NCBI RefSeq assembly: GCF_028750675.1
Contig: NZ_JAQQPZ010000001.1
Span: forward strand, 128,708 to 167,218
Direction of reading: 5' to 3'
DNA length: 38,511 nucleotides
From: Shewanella metallivivens
Lineage (GTDB): Bacteria; Pseudomonadota; Gammaproteobacteria; Enterobacterales; Shewanellaceae
Made by a program: the position numbers and the translations under genes. Positions 27,560 to 37,039 of the stretch are shown here, piece after piece; within the stretch, counting starts at the first letter, position 1, and every line of letters starts with the position of its first letter. The notes below the pieces were generated by a model. It worked only from the letters and a program-made list of their open reading frames with translations, was not told the origin of the DNA and did not search any database.

Positions 27560-30500
27560 ATGACTTTGCGTACTTCTTATATTTTGGGTTTAATTGCCTG
27601 TACGACCGTTGGTTTCACCAGTTTACAGTTAATTGATTCTGTGCATGCAGAAACACTGAAAATTACGGGGCCAAATGGCGAGGTTAAGCAGCAAGCTAAA
27701 CGCCAGTATGGTCCAACAACGTCAAGAGACACCTTTTGGAGTATTGCCCAAAAAGTTAGACCCAATGATCGCGTGAGCGTTTATCAGGTGATGGCGGCAT
27801 TGTTTGACGCCAACCCCCATGCGTTTAGTGGCAATAATTATAATACTCTCGAACGAGGGATGATTTTATTAATCCCATCTGCAGAGGTGATGGCTGCCAT
27901 TCCTGACGATGTTGCTCGTCGCCGCGCTGAACAAGATGACCGCCAAATTAGTCGCCCTGCAACTGCCGCAAAAGTGACCCCACAGCCCGCTTCAACTAAA
28001 CCTTCTCCAATTGTAGAGGTCGTTAAAAAACCTAATACTGATAAACCGCTGCAAATTGTGCAAAACACCCCTGCTGTTGAAGTACAAACTCAAGCATTAA
28101 AACAAGCCAATGCCGCAGAAGTAAAAGATCTTAATAGCGTCCTTGATAAAGCGAATGCTAAAACCTTGATGTTGACTGACGAGCTTGCCCGCGCTCAAGA
28201 CGAATTAATGGTGAGTCACAATGATAATCAAGTGCTTAAAAATAAAATTGAGCAGATGTCGTTAAACATTTCATCGCTTGAAGAAGACTTACAACTGCTA
28301 AATGAGAAGCACGATAAATTAAGAGCCGAGTACGAAAAGCTATTACAACAAGCCGATAATAAAGAGCCTGTTGTTGAAGAACCTACAAATTTTTGGCGCA
28401 GCTTAACAGACAACACCATGCTGTTGATTGTGGCTGCATCAGTGCCGTTATTATTACTGTTTGGGCTTATTTTTTGGTTATTAACACGCCGTAAAAAAAC
28501 CACGCAACAGGCTGAAAATGAAATTGCCTCAAGCGATGACACCGAAACTGTAGCGAAACAGGCGAGTACTGCAACAGCGTTAAATGAGGACGATAATGCC
28601 GATGATGTTGTGATCCATTTAGATTCTGATGACGATGAGTCCATTGACGATTTATTAAATATAGACAGTGATGAATTACAGCCAGAAGTTTCAATGGCTG
28701 GCGACAGTGAAATGGACTTGGCGTCTGAGATGTTGGTTGGTGAAGACTCTGACGATGACGAGGGGTCGTCGTTAGATGATTTATGGGCCGAAGCTATGGA
28801 GGAGCAAGACTCTGAACTGGAGCCGCTTGACGACGACGATGATTTAGACAGCCTACTCGCCGGATTAGATGATTTACCCGCTTCTACTGTTTCTTCTGCT
28901 GCTCCAGAAGATGATTTAGACAGTTTATTGGCCGATCTTGATGAGGGTGTTAATAATAATGATGAGTTAGATGATTCAGCAGAAAATGATATTGACTCGT
29001 TACTCGCTGAATTTGATATGCCAGCAGAACGCGAAGAGTCTGCAGAGGAGCAACCTGAAGTTGTTGATGAGTCACTCTCAAACGATGATGACATTGATTC
29101 GCTGTTAGCTGAATTTGATATGCCAGCACAAACTGACGCAGAGCCCGTCACCGAAGCTGATGAACAAGCAGAATCGAGTGAAGAATCTGATGATTCAAAC
29201 GTTGCATCCGATGATGATATTGATTCGCTGCTAGCAGAATTTGATATGCCAGCACAAACTGATGCAGAGCCCGTCACCGAAGCTGACGAACAACCAGAAT
29301 CTAGCGAAGAACCTCGCGAAGAATCGAGTGAAAAGCCCGGTGAAGAACCTGATGATTCAAATGTTGCATCCGATGACGATATTGATTCGCTGCTAGCAGA
29401 ATTTGATATGCCAGCACAAACTGACGCAGAGCCCGTCACCGAAGCTGACGAACAACCAGAATCTAGCGAAGAACCTCGCGAAGAGTTGAGTGAAGAGTCG
29501 AGTGAAAAGCCCGGTGAAGAATCTGATGATTCAAATGTTGCATCCGATGACGATATTGATTCGCTGCTAGCTGAATTTGATATGCCAGCAGAAACTGACG
29601 CAGAGCCCGTCACCGAAGCTGATGAACAACCAGAAGCTAGCGCAGAACCTCGCGAAGAATCTAGCGAAGAATCGAGTGAAAAACCGGGTGAAGAATCTGA
29701 TGATTCAAATGTTGCATCCGATGACGACATTGATTCGCTGCTAGCTGAATTTGATATGCCAGCAGAATCTGATGCCGAATCTGAACAAGAATCGGCTCAA
29801 GAACCTCAAAACGAAGCCTCGTTAGATGCTGAAGACATTGCAGAGACGTCTGACCGTGATGAGCTATTGGCTGAGCTTGAGATTGATGATAGCGATGAAG
29901 AGGCCAGTGATGATGATATCAATGCATTACTCGCAGAATTAGAAGCAAGCCCAGATGAAGAGGCGACACAATCGCTAAATAGTGAAACCGTGAATGAGCA
30001 AGATGATATCGCGGCGTTGATTGCGGCAGAGCTGCAAGATGAAGATGAAGATGAAATTGAAGCAAGCTCTGAAGTAGATGACCAAGACATTGATGCGTTA
30101 CTGGCAAGTTTAAACGAACCGGTTATTGAATCAAGTGTGGCCGATATTAGCACTGCTGAAAATGCACCTGCAGATAATAATGAAGATTTATCTGAGCAAA
30201 TTGCGGCTGAATTAGCTGACGAGTCTTTTGAAACGGAAACACTAGATTCAAGCGATGATGATATCGATGCTTTACTCGCAAGCTTTGACCAAGACGATGA
30301 TAAAGATGATATTGCAGCGCAAATAGCAGATGAGCTAGATGATAGCGACGATGAGGCAATTTCAGCCGATGTGACCGACAGCAGTGATGAAGACATTGAT
30401 GCACTGCTAGCCAGCTTCGATGAGCCTGAAGTCACGCCATCATTAAATCTTGATAGAGAAGATGACGAAACACAAGCCATTGACACGTATCAATTAGATG

Positions 30501-31552
30501 ATTCAATTGAAGTTGAAGACCAAGATTTATTTAATGAGCTTGATGCATACTTAAATGATTTAGATAATTCGCGTAAACAAGCTGACACAGGTGCACAGCC
30601 TGAAGATGAGCACGATAAAACCTTTTTCGACCCTGGTTTAGATGCGTTATTGGCAGAAAGCACTGCAACTGAGTCAGCTGACGAAACCGATGCTAAAACT
30701 GATGATACTGTTGTTAATGATGAGACAGAATCATCAGATGATGAACTTGAGTTTAGCCTAGATGCTGAAGACATAGATGGGCCATTAGTTGAGGACATCA
30801 GTGACCAAGATGCAGAAGATGAGCTTAATGCGCTACTGGCTTCAATGGGTGATGACGATGTCAGTCTGTCGTTAGATGACGATGCAGAAGAAGTTGATGA
30901 ATCTACTCAAAATGCTGCGGCAAAGGCGAATCGAGATTCTGGTTTTTTTAATGATTTAAAAGCCAATAAACCTAAACCTGCCATGCTAGATTGGGAAAGC
31001 GATTTACTCAAGGCTGCTGAGTCTGCAGTTGATGAGCAAGAACCGCAACCTACTGTTAGCGATGATGATTTATTAGCGGCGTTTTCACAGTCGTTAACAG
31101 AGGATGACAGAGACAATTACACCTCTGAAGATGATTACCTTCTTAACGATGACAACCTCACGGTCGATGAAGCGCTTGCCGCATTAGACGAAAAAGAGCG
31201 CAGTAAATCAGCTCAATATAGCGTTAGCGATGACGACTTAATGAGTTTTGAGCGTGAAAACGGTTATATTGATATTGATAAACTGCTGAATGATGCCGAT
31301 GAAGACGTTGATAAAACCGACCAGTATAAAGACGTTGATGTTGATGTAGGTGAGGTTAACTCGTTAATTGGCAACGCAGATATGATTGATGTCGATGACG
31401 AAGAAAACTCAGTTAATGCGAAATTAGATCTTGCACGTGCTTATATTGAAATTGAAGATCAAGACAGTGCCAGGGCTCTGTTAAAAGAAGTTCAAATTGA
31501 TGGTAATGAACGCCAAAAGGCAGAAGCCGCCTCGTTGTTAAAAGGATTTTAA
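27560..31552 (+). CDS. fimV: FimV-family polar/peptidoglycan-binding protein
   Basis: FimV/HubP proteins are inner-membrane polar organisers with a periplasmic LysM-like region and a long acidic cytoplasmic domain. From ATG 27560 (AGGGAAGG five bases upstream) the product has 1330 residues: a signal-like N-terminus ending SVHAETLKI, a LysM-like segment (about 50-105), a coiled coil (about 190-275), one membrane segment (LLIVAASVPLLLLFGLIFWL, near residue 300), a hugely acidic Asp/Glu-rich region, and the conserved C-terminal FimV domain (SVNAKLDLARAYIEI ... SLLKGF). The acidic part contains many copies of D(D/E)DI(D/N)(S/A)LLA. Within 29084-29790 these sit in near-identical tandem blocks of 42, 54, 58 and 58 residues. 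Confidence 0.93.
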   Translation: MTLRTSYILGLIACTTVGFTSLQLIDSVHAETLKITGPNGEVKQQAKRQYGPTTSRDTFWSIAQKVRPNDRVSVYQVMAALFDANPHAFSGNNYNTLERGMILLIPSAEVMAAIPDDVARRRAEQDDRQISRPATAAKVTPQPASTKPSPIVEVVKKPNTDKPLQIVQNTPAVEVQTQALKQANAAEVKDLNSVLDKANAKTLMLTDELARAQDELMVSHNDNQVLKNKIEQMSLNISSLEEDLQLLNEKHDKLRAEYEKLLQQADNKEPVVEEPTNFWRSLTDNTMLLIVAASVPLLLLFGLIFWLLTRRKKTTQQAENEIASSDDTETVAKQASTATALNEDDNADDVVIHLDSDDDESIDDLLNIDSDELQPEVSMAGDSEMDLASEMLVGEDSDDDEGSSLDDLWAEAMEEQDSELEPLDDDDDLDSLLAGLDDLPASTVSSAAPEDDLDSLLADLDEGVNNNDELDDSAENDIDSLLAEFDMPAEREESAEEQPEVVDESLSNDDDIDSLLAEFDMPAQTDAEPVTEADEQAESSEESDDSNVASDDDIDSLLAEFDMPAQTDAEPVTEADEQPESSEEPREESSEKPGEEPDDSNVASDDDIDSLLAEFDMPAQTDAEPVTEADEQPESSEEPREELSEESSEKPGEESDDSNVASDDDIDSLLAEFDMPAETDAEPVTEADEQPEASAEPREESSEESSEKPGEESDDSNVASDDDIDSLLAEFDMPAESDAESEQESAQEPQNEASLDAEDIAETSDRDELLAELEIDDSDEEASDDDINALLAELEASPDEEATQSLNSETVNEQDDIAALIAAELQDEDEDEIEASSEVDDQDIDALLASLNEPVIESSVADISTAENAPADNNEDLSEQIAAELADESFETETLDSSDDDIDALLASFDQDDDKDDIAAQIADELDDSDDEAISADVTDSSDEDIDALLASFDEPEVTPSLNLDREDDETQAIDTYQLDDSIEVEDQDLFNELDAYLNDLDNSRKQADTGAQPEDEHDKTFFDPGLDALLAESTATESADETDAKTDDTVVNDETESSDDELEFSLDAEDIDGPLVEDISDQDAEDELNALLASMGDDDVSLSLDDDAEEVDESTQNAAAKANRDSGFFNDLKANKPKPAMLDWESDLLKAAESAVDEQEPQPTVSDDDLLAAFSQSLTEDDRDNYTSEDDYLLNDDNLTVDEALAALDEKERSKSAQYSVSDDDLMSFERENGYIDIDKLLNDADEDVDKTDQYKDVDVDVGEVNSLIGNADMIDVDDEENSVNAKLDLARAYIEIEDQDSARALLKEVQIDGNERQKAEAASLLKGF
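29084..29760 (+). repeat. In-frame tandem repeats inside fimV
   Basis: Blocks start with the codons for DDDIDSLLAEFDMPA at 29084, 29210, 29372, 29546 and 29720, giving spacings of 126, 162, 174 and 174 bp. All are multiples of three. Length differences come from a Glu/Ser-rich subrepeat (SSEE, PREE) in the linker, so a repeat within a repeat has been expanding. Confidence 0.92.
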
Positions 31553-31568
31553 TCAGCTTTTAAGCCAT

Positions 31569-31600
31569 AAAAACGGTGCAAATGTATGCACCGTTTTTTT
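31569..31600 (+). terminator. Rho-independent terminator after fimV
   Basis: A 12-bp stem AAAAACGGTGCA/TGCACCGTTTTT with a 6-base loop and T-run, 16 bp after the fimV stop. Confidence 0.9.
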
Positions 31601-31707
31601 ATTGCGAACATAACTCCCATCTCGAATGCGATGACTCGTGCCAAATCATTACAAAATGGATCAAATTGATATAAACTTCGCGCCATTAAATTGCTGAGGA
31701 AATTGAA

Positions 31708-32493
31708 ATGCGAGTTGCGTTAGGTATTGAATATGATGGTAGTGGTTTTTTCGGATGGCAGCGCCAGGCCGATGTCGATTCAGTGCAAGCTCAGCTTGAA
31801 AAAGCATTATCATATGTGGCAAATGAATCAATAGAAGTCTTTTGTGCCGGCAGAACCGATTCTGGTGTACATGGCACAGGTCAGGTGGTGCATTTTGACA
31901 CCACCGCTAAACGCCCATTAACCGCGTGGACATTAGGCATTAATGCTAATTTGCCCGACACCATTGCTGTACGCTGGGCCAAAGAGGTTGACGACAGTTT
32001 CCATGCTCGCTTTAGTGCGACAGCACGCCGTTATCGCTATGTGATATACAACCATCAATTACGCCCAGGAATATTACGTTCAGGAGTGAGTCATTATCAT
32101 GGTGATATTGATGAAACCTTAATGCATCAAGCTGCACAATTATTGTTAGGCGAAAATGACTTCACCAGTTTTCGTGCTATTCAGTGTCAATCGAATACCC
32201 CATTTCGTAACGTGCATAAAGTATCGGTTACGCGCCAAGGGATGTATGTGATGGTTGATATTCAAGCCAATGCATTTTTACATCATATGGTGCGTAATAT
32301 TGTGGGTTCGTTACTTGAAGTTGGATTAGGTAATAAACCGATTGAGTGGATAACTGAATTACTGGCACTTAAAGATCGCAATCAAGCTGCCGCAACGGCC
32401 AAGCCTAATGGCTTATATTTAGTTGATGTGACGTACCCTGAGCAGTATCAACTGCCTAAACTGGCACTTGGGCCGTTATTTATGTTGGATTAA
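31708..32493 (+). CDS. truA: tRNA pseudouridine(38-40) synthase
   Basis: TruA converts uridines 38-40 of the anticodon arm to pseudouridine. The 261-residue protein shows the start [17 protein letters not shown], the catalytic Asp51 in [14 protein letters not shown], a YRYVIYN strand, DFTSFRA and the late [17 protein letters not shown] motif. GAGGAAA before the ATG supports the start. In related chromosomes accD usually follows; here the next gene is folC. Confidence 0.94.
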   Translation: MRVALGIEYDGSGFFGWQRQADVDSVQAQLEKALSYVANESIEVFCAGRTDSGVHGTGQVVHFDTTAKRPLTAWTLGINANLPDTIAVRWAKEVDDSFHARFSATARRYRYVIYNHQLRPGILRSGVSHYHGDIDETLMHQAAQLLLGENDFTSFRAIQCQSNTPFRNVHKVSVTRQGMYVMVDIQANAFLHHMVRNIVGSLLEVGLGNKPIEWITELLALKDRNQAAATAKPNGLYLVDVTYPEQYQLPKLALGPLFMLD

Positions 32494-32717
32494 GCCATTG
32501 TTAAAAATGTATGTCTAATCAGATTTTGCGGTATAAACTGAGACGAAATCTCGGCAATAAAAATCAATACATTTTGAAATGAATCAGACTCGCAACGTAA
32601 TTGACCCATTAGGTTAAAAGAAGCAAATTTTGTTATTTTGGCTTATTTACCCCACCTCTTAACCTGAGTTAAGGTTAAACAAGTAACTCGTTAGTAGAGT
32701 TTAAATGGTATTTATAT
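32494..32717 (+). promoter_or_regulatory. truA-folC gap with perfect inverted repeat, no accD
   Basis: No coding sequence is seen. At 32659-32678 there is a perfect 7-bp inverted repeat TTAACCT-GAGTTA-AGGTTAA, possibly an operator for folC. A further TTAGGTTAA half occurs near 32609. No T-run follows the repeat. Confidence 0.4.
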
Positions 32718-33992
32718 ATGTCGACCATCAATGAAGTAAATGTGCCTGAGCAAGATGCTAGTCTAGCGCAATGGCTAGATTATTTACTGGCTATACACCC
32801 AAGCGAAATCGATATGGGCCTGACCCGTGTTGAACAAGTCGCAAAGCGGTTAGATTTATTAAGTTTAGCACCAAGCAAAGTGATTACCGTTGCCGGAACG
32901 AATGGTAAAGGCACAAGCTGCGCCATGCTAGAGTCTATTTTGCGTCAATCTGGCCTATCTGTTGGGGTATACAGCTCGCCACATTTATTGCGCTATAACG
33001 AGCGGATCCGTATTAACCAGCAAGATGCCAGCGATGCAGCATTGATTGAGGCTTTTTGTGCCATTGAAGCTGCCCGTGGAGATATTTCACTGACTTTTTT
33101 TGAATACGCCACACTTGCCGGTTTGTATTTGTTTAAAGCTGCAAGCGTAGACGTTGCTATTCTTGAGGTGGGATTAGGTGGGCGTTTAGATGCCACTAAC
33201 ATTATTGATTCAACGGCTGTGATCTTGACCTCAATAGATCTTGATCATCAAGAGTATCTTGGAGACAGTCGCGAACTCGTTGGCCGTGAAAAAGCCGGGG
33301 TATTTCGGCAACATTGTGTTGCCGTAGTGGGAGAGCCTGACTTACCTAAATCAGTTAAAGATTATGCTGAGTATATGCATACTAGTTTGTACCGCGTGGG
33401 CCATGAATTTAACTACCAAGTGTCTGATGCCGATTCTGCACTGTGGGACTTTACATCAGTACAAAACAACTATTTAGGTTTACCTGTGCCGAGTTTACCC
33501 CTACCTAACGCAGCTAGTGTAGTAGCGTTAGTTAGCCAATTATGGCCGCAGATCACTGAGCAGCAAATTGCCGATGGGTTAGTACAAGCCAAACTCGCAG
33601 GGCGCTTAGAGCAAGTTAGCCAGCAACCATTAATTTTACTGGATGTTGCCCATAATCCACATGCTGCACGCTATTTAGCTAACCAGTTACAAGCTTATCA
33701 AGGCAAACGAATTGTGGCTGTGTGTGGCATGTTAAAAGATAAAGATATCAAAGCGGTGATACAGACACTTTCTCCGCACATTAACCAGTGGAATCTAGTG
33801 AGTTTAGATAACCCTCGTGGGGCGTCTGCACAATTATTGTATGATGCATTACCACAGGCGAGTAAATTAAACGCGCAACAATATCACGATATGAGCAGCG
33901 CGTGGGACGGTGTACAAAAAGACATCAGTGAAGACGATGTGGTTATTGTGTTCGGTTCTTTTTATACTGTTGCAGGTTTTAAGTCTGTTTAG
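32718..33992 (+). CDS. folC: Dihydrofolate/folylpolyglutamate synthase
   Basis: FolC joins glutamate to dihydropteroate and adds glutamates to folates. The 424-residue product has the Mur-ligase-type P-loop VAGTNGKGTSCAML (about residues 57-70), YSSPHLLRYNERIR, EVGLGGRLDATN, LDHQEYLG, GREKAGVFR, and the C-terminal domain with LLDVAHNPHAARYLA and AVCGMLKDKD. All conserved binding segments look intact. The ribosome binding site is weak. It begins the folC-dedD-cvpA-purF series. Confidence 0.94.
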   Translation: MSTINEVNVPEQDASLAQWLDYLLAIHPSEIDMGLTRVEQVAKRLDLLSLAPSKVITVAGTNGKGTSCAMLESILRQSGLSVGVYSSPHLLRYNERIRINQQDASDAALIEAFCAIEAARGDISLTFFEYATLAGLYLFKAASVDVAILEVGLGGRLDATNIIDSTAVILTSIDLDHQEYLGDSRELVGREKAGVFRQHCVAVVGEPDLPKSVKDYAEYMHTSLYRVGHEFNYQVSDADSALWDFTSVQNNYLGLPVPSLPLPNAASVVALVSQLWPQITEQQIADGLVQAKLAGRLEQVSQQPLILLDVAHNPHAARYLANQLQAYQGKRIVAVCGMLKDKDIKAVIQTLSPHINQWNLVSLDNPRGASAQLLYDALPQASKLNAQQYHDMSSAWDGVQKDISEDDVVIVFGSFYTVAGFKSV

Positions 33993-34037
33993 TTCGTTTT
34001 AGTTTGATAGGTTAATTTTTTTAAAAGGGAATTCGCT

Positions 34038-34667
34038 TTGAATCGTCAATTTCAAAATCGTTTGGTCGGAACCATCGTGCTTGTGGCTTTAGGGGTGATT
34101 TTTTTACCTGATCTATTAGATGGCAAAAAGACCCAAGTTGTAGAAGAGTTTACTGAAATACCGTTACGGCCTTTAGCCAAAAATACCCACAATTCAACCG
34201 AAAGTGACCAAGCTAAAGACACCATCGAAGAGTTTCAGGTGTTAACCATTGCTGAGCCACAAGATTTAAACAGTGATGTGGTTGAACTCGGTGACGATAA
34301 GCCCGTAGAGGTGGCTCAAAAAACTGACCCAAAACCGCAAGCGACAACACCAGTTAAGCCTCAAGCTAAACCGACCGTCGAGATGACGCAAACAAAAACA
34401 CCTGCAAAAACTGCGATAACAGCAGGTTACACTTTACAGTTAGGTGGGTTTAATAACGCCGCCAATGTCAGTGCGCTAGTGGCACAACTGCGTAAAGCTG
34501 GGTTTACCGCTTATACCTTGCCTGTTAAACCGGTTGATGGAAAACTGACTCGGGTATTTGTTGGGCCTGAGGTGTCTGAAGCTAAACTTAAAGCTCGTCA
34601 GGAGCCTATTTTCAAATTAACTGGATTAAAGGGCAAGATCATCGCCTACAATCCTCAAGACCATTAA
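34038..34667 (+). CDS. dedD: DedD, SPOR-domain cell-division protein
   Basis: A 209-residue bitopic inner-membrane protein: a short cytoplasmic start, one membrane segment (LVGTIVLVALGVIFLPDLL, about residues 8-26), a Thr/Pro/Lys-rich periplasmic linker, and a C-terminal SPOR domain (about 130-205) with YTLQLGGFNNAANVSALVAQ and RVFVGPE. SPOR domains bind denuded septal peptidoglycan. TTG 34038 is used because AAAAGGGA lies eight bases upstream and the membrane segment follows directly. Position between folC and cvpA confirms the assignment. Confidence 0.9.
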   Translation: MNRQFQNRLVGTIVLVALGVIFLPDLLDGKKTQVVEEFTEIPLRPLAKNTHNSTESDQAKDTIEEFQVLTIAEPQDLNSDVVELGDDKPVEVAQKTDPKPQATTPVKPQAKPTVEMTQTKTPAKTAITAGYTLQLGGFNNAANVSALVAQLRKAGFTAYTLPVKPVDGKLTRVFVGPEVSEAKLKARQEPIFKLTGLKGKIIAYNPQDH

Positions 34668-34773
34668 CCTGTTCAGGCGGTAGACTCAGTGCGTGGTTGA
34701 AAATGTCAAATTGATTGTTCGCAATCGCGCATGAATAATTTATGCAATCAGGGGTGAGAAACATCTCTGTCTC

Positions 34774-34782
34774 TGTTAGAAT
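34774..34782 (+). promoter_or_regulatory. Putative cvpA-purF promoter, extended -10
   Basis: TGTTAGAAT fits an extended -10 (TG-N-TAGAAT) 38 bp before cvpA. Upstream at 34713-34726 is GATTG-TTCG-CAATC, a small hairpin with a UUCG-type loop. I do not see a good PurR box, which often controls this operon in enterobacteria. Confidence 0.4.
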
Positions 34783-34819
34783 CGCGCCGTCTTGAACCCT
34801 ATACCGGATCCCCATTTTC

Positions 34820-35308
34820 ATGGTTTGGATTGATTACGCAATTATTATCATTATCGGGTTATCAACTATTATTAGTTTAATCCGCGGATTCGCAAAAGAA
34901 GCCATGTCACTTGTGGTTTGGTTTGCCGCTTTCTTTATCGCTAGCCAGTTTTACCTCGATCTTGCCGCGCATTTAACTCAAATGCAGGACGAGTTAGTGA
35001 GAAACGGTGTCGCGATCGCCATTCTGTTTGTCGTTACCCTGATCCTAGGGGCTTTAGTCAATTATTTATTAGGTCAGTTAGTGTCTAAAACTGGCTTGTC
35101 AGGCACAGACCGTGTACTTGGTTTGTGTTTTGGTGCCATTCGTGGTGCTTTGATTGTAAGCGCATTACTGTTTTTTATGGATGCATTTACTGCGTTCCCA
35201 GATACCGTTTGGTGGAAGGGCTCAGTACTTGTACCCGAATTTGGCGTGGTTATTCAGTGGTTTTTTAACTATCTCGAAAACACCTCCAGCTTTGTACCCA
35301 AAATCTAA
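34820..35308 (+). CDS. cvpA: CvpA-family membrane protein
   Basis: A 162-residue protein with four membrane segments (about residues 5-22, 30-48, 62-85, 100-122) and the family N-terminus [22 protein letters not shown], including the conserved [10 protein letters not shown] stretch. The C-terminal helix ends after [13 protein letters not shown]. CvpA was found through colicin V production and is important for envelope homeostasis; its molecular role is unsettled. It lies 41 bp upstream of purF, the usual operon. Confidence 0.92.
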   Translation: MVWIDYAIIIIIGLSTIISLIRGFAKEAMSLVVWFAAFFIASQFYLDLAAHLTQMQDELVRNGVAIAILFVVTLILGALVNYLLGQLVSKTGLSGTDRVLGLCFGAIRGALIVSALLFFMDAFTAFPDTVWWKGSVLVPEFGVVIQWFFNYLENTSSFVPKI

Positions 35309-35349
35309 AATTATAAACATAAAACACCTTACAGTGAGGAACCTTACCC

Positions 35350-36864
35350 ATGTGTGGTATCGTCGGAATAGTAGGAAAATCAACAGTTAACCAAACCATT
35401 TATGATGCGCTGACTGTGCTTCAACATCGTGGACAAGACGCAGCAGGCATTGTGACGGTAGACATCAATGCGTTTCGTTTACGTAAAGCAAATGGCTTGG
35501 TTAAAGATGTGTTTGAACCCAAACACATGCAACGTTTACAGGGCAATGCGGGTATTGGCCATGTGCGTTATCCTACCGCGGGTAGTTCAAGTGCATCTGA
35601 AGCACAACCGTTTTATGTTAACTCGCCGTTTGGTATTTCGTTAGCGCATAACGGCAACTTAACTAACACGCTTGAGTTAGCTGAAAGCCTGGTCAAAAAA
35701 CGTCGTCATGTTAATACCACCTCTGACTCAGAAATCTTGCTTAATTTATTAGCCGATGAGTTACAAGAAACCCGAAGCTTGTCGTTAAGTGCTGATGAAG
35801 TATTTGATGCCGTTGCTAAAGTGCATGCGCAAACACGCGGTGCTTATGCTGTAACTGCGATGATTATTGGCCAAGGCTTAGTTGCGTTTCGTGATCCATT
35901 TGGTATTCGTCCATTGGTGCTCGGTAAAAACGAAACTGCTACTGGTACTGAGTATATGGTTGCTTCTGAAAGTGTTGCATTAGACGCTGTAGGCTTTGAA
36001 GTGATGCGTGATGTCGCTCCAGGTGAAGCGATTTATATTTCACTTGATGGACAGTTATTTACTCGCCAATGTGCTGTTGACCCAAGCTATGCGCCGTGTA
36101 TTTTTGAATTTGTGTACTTTGCTCGTCCTGATTCAAGTATCGACAAAGTGTCTGTGTACGCAAGCCGCGTTAACATGGGTGCTAAGCTAGGTGAAAAAAT
36201 CAAAAAAGAATGGGAAGATCACGATATTGATGTGGTTATTCCTATTCCTGAAACTTCGTGCGATATCGCATTAGAAATCGCCCGTTGCATGGATTTACCG
36301 TACCGCCAAGGTTTTGTTAAAAACCGTTATATTGGCCGTACCTTTATTATGCCGGGTCAGCAAGAGCGTAAAAAGTCAGTGCGTCGCAAGTTAAACGCGA
36401 TTAATACCGAGTTTAAAGGTAAAAACGTGTTGCTAGTGGATGACTCGATTGTGCGTGGAACAACGTCAGAGCAGATCATCGAAATGGCCCGCGAAGCTGG
36501 TGCTAAAAAAGTGTACTTTGCTTCAGCGGCACCAGAAATCCGCTTCCCGAACGTGTATGGCATCGACATGCCTACTTCAAATGAGTTGATTGCTCATGGT
36601 CGTGATGCTGATGAAATTGCAAAAATCATTGGTGCTGATGGGATTATCTTCCAGGATTTAACTGACTTAGTTGAAGCCGTAAGAATGGAAAACCCAGAAA
36701 TTAAGCGTTTTGAAACCTCAGTATTTGACGGCCATTATATTACCAACGATGTTAACCAGTCTTACTTAGACCACTTAACTCAGTTGCGTAATGACGATGC
36801 TAAAGCTAATCGAAACAAAGATATTGGTACCAACTTAGAAATGCACAACGAGTGCCATCCATAA
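35350..36864 (+). CDS. purF: Amidophosphoribosyltransferase
   Basis: PurF makes 5-phosphoribosylamine from PRPP and glutamine, the first step of purine synthesis. The product has 504 residues. It starts [10 protein letters not shown], so Cys2 becomes the N-terminal glutaminase nucleophile after Met removal. [40 protein letters not shown] and the PRPP-loop [16 protein letters not shown] (about residues 358-373) are all present. GAGGAA upstream of the ATG supports the start. A clear terminator closes the operon. Confidence 0.96.
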   Translation: MCGIVGIVGKSTVNQTIYDALTVLQHRGQDAAGIVTVDINAFRLRKANGLVKDVFEPKHMQRLQGNAGIGHVRYPTAGSSSASEAQPFYVNSPFGISLAHNGNLTNTLELAESLVKKRRHVNTTSDSEILLNLLADELQETRSLSLSADEVFDAVAKVHAQTRGAYAVTAMIIGQGLVAFRDPFGIRPLVLGKNETATGTEYMVASESVALDAVGFEVMRDVAPGEAIYISLDGQLFTRQCAVDPSYAPCIFEFVYFARPDSSIDKVSVYASRVNMGAKLGEKIKKEWEDHDIDVVIPIPETSCDIALEIARCMDLPYRQGFVKNRYIGRTFIMPGQQERKKSVRRKLNAINTEFKGKNVLLVDDSIVRGTTSEQIIEMAREAGAKKVYFASAAPEIRFPNVYGIDMPTSNELIAHGRDADEIAKIIGADGIIFQDLTDLVEAVRMENPEIKRFETSVFDGHYITNDVNQSYLDHLTQLRNDDAKANRNKDIGTNLEMHNECHP

Positions 36865-36890
36865 GTTAACCACGTTATTGCTTCGACTTA

Positions 36891-36921
36891 AAAAACCAGC
36901 ATAAAACATGCTGGTTTTTTT
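36891..36921 (+). terminator. Rho-independent terminator after purF
   Basis: A 12-bp stem AAAAACCAGCAT/ATGCTGGTTTTT with a 5-base loop and a T-run, 26 bp after the purF stop. Confidence 0.9.
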
Positions 36922-36944
36922 ATGGGCCTAAAATGGCTTAAATG

Positions 36945-37029
36945 CTAAAACCTAAAACCTAAAACCTAAAACCTAAAACCTAAAACCTAAAACCTAAAAC
37001 CTAAAACCTAAAACCTAAAACCTAAAACC
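36945..37029 (+). repeat. Heptanucleotide tract (CTAAAAC)12 downstream of purF
   Basis: About twelve uninterrupted copies of CTAAAAC follow the purF terminator and lead directly into hairpin-repeat array 6. The tract is intergenic between convergent genes. Copies are perfect, suggesting recent slippage. Confidence 0.93.
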
Positions 37030-37039
37030 AAAATCGACA

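Noticed and set aside
28228..29730. 500-codon serine-rich open frame on the minus strand
   Set aside because: It is the antisense shadow of the Asp/Glu-rich fimV repeats; long stop-free frames are expected opposite such codons.
36945..37029. Telomere-like CCTAAAA repeat
   Set aside because: It is an internal bacterial microsatellite flanked by normal chromosomal genes; resemblance to eukaryotic telomere repeats is coincidental.
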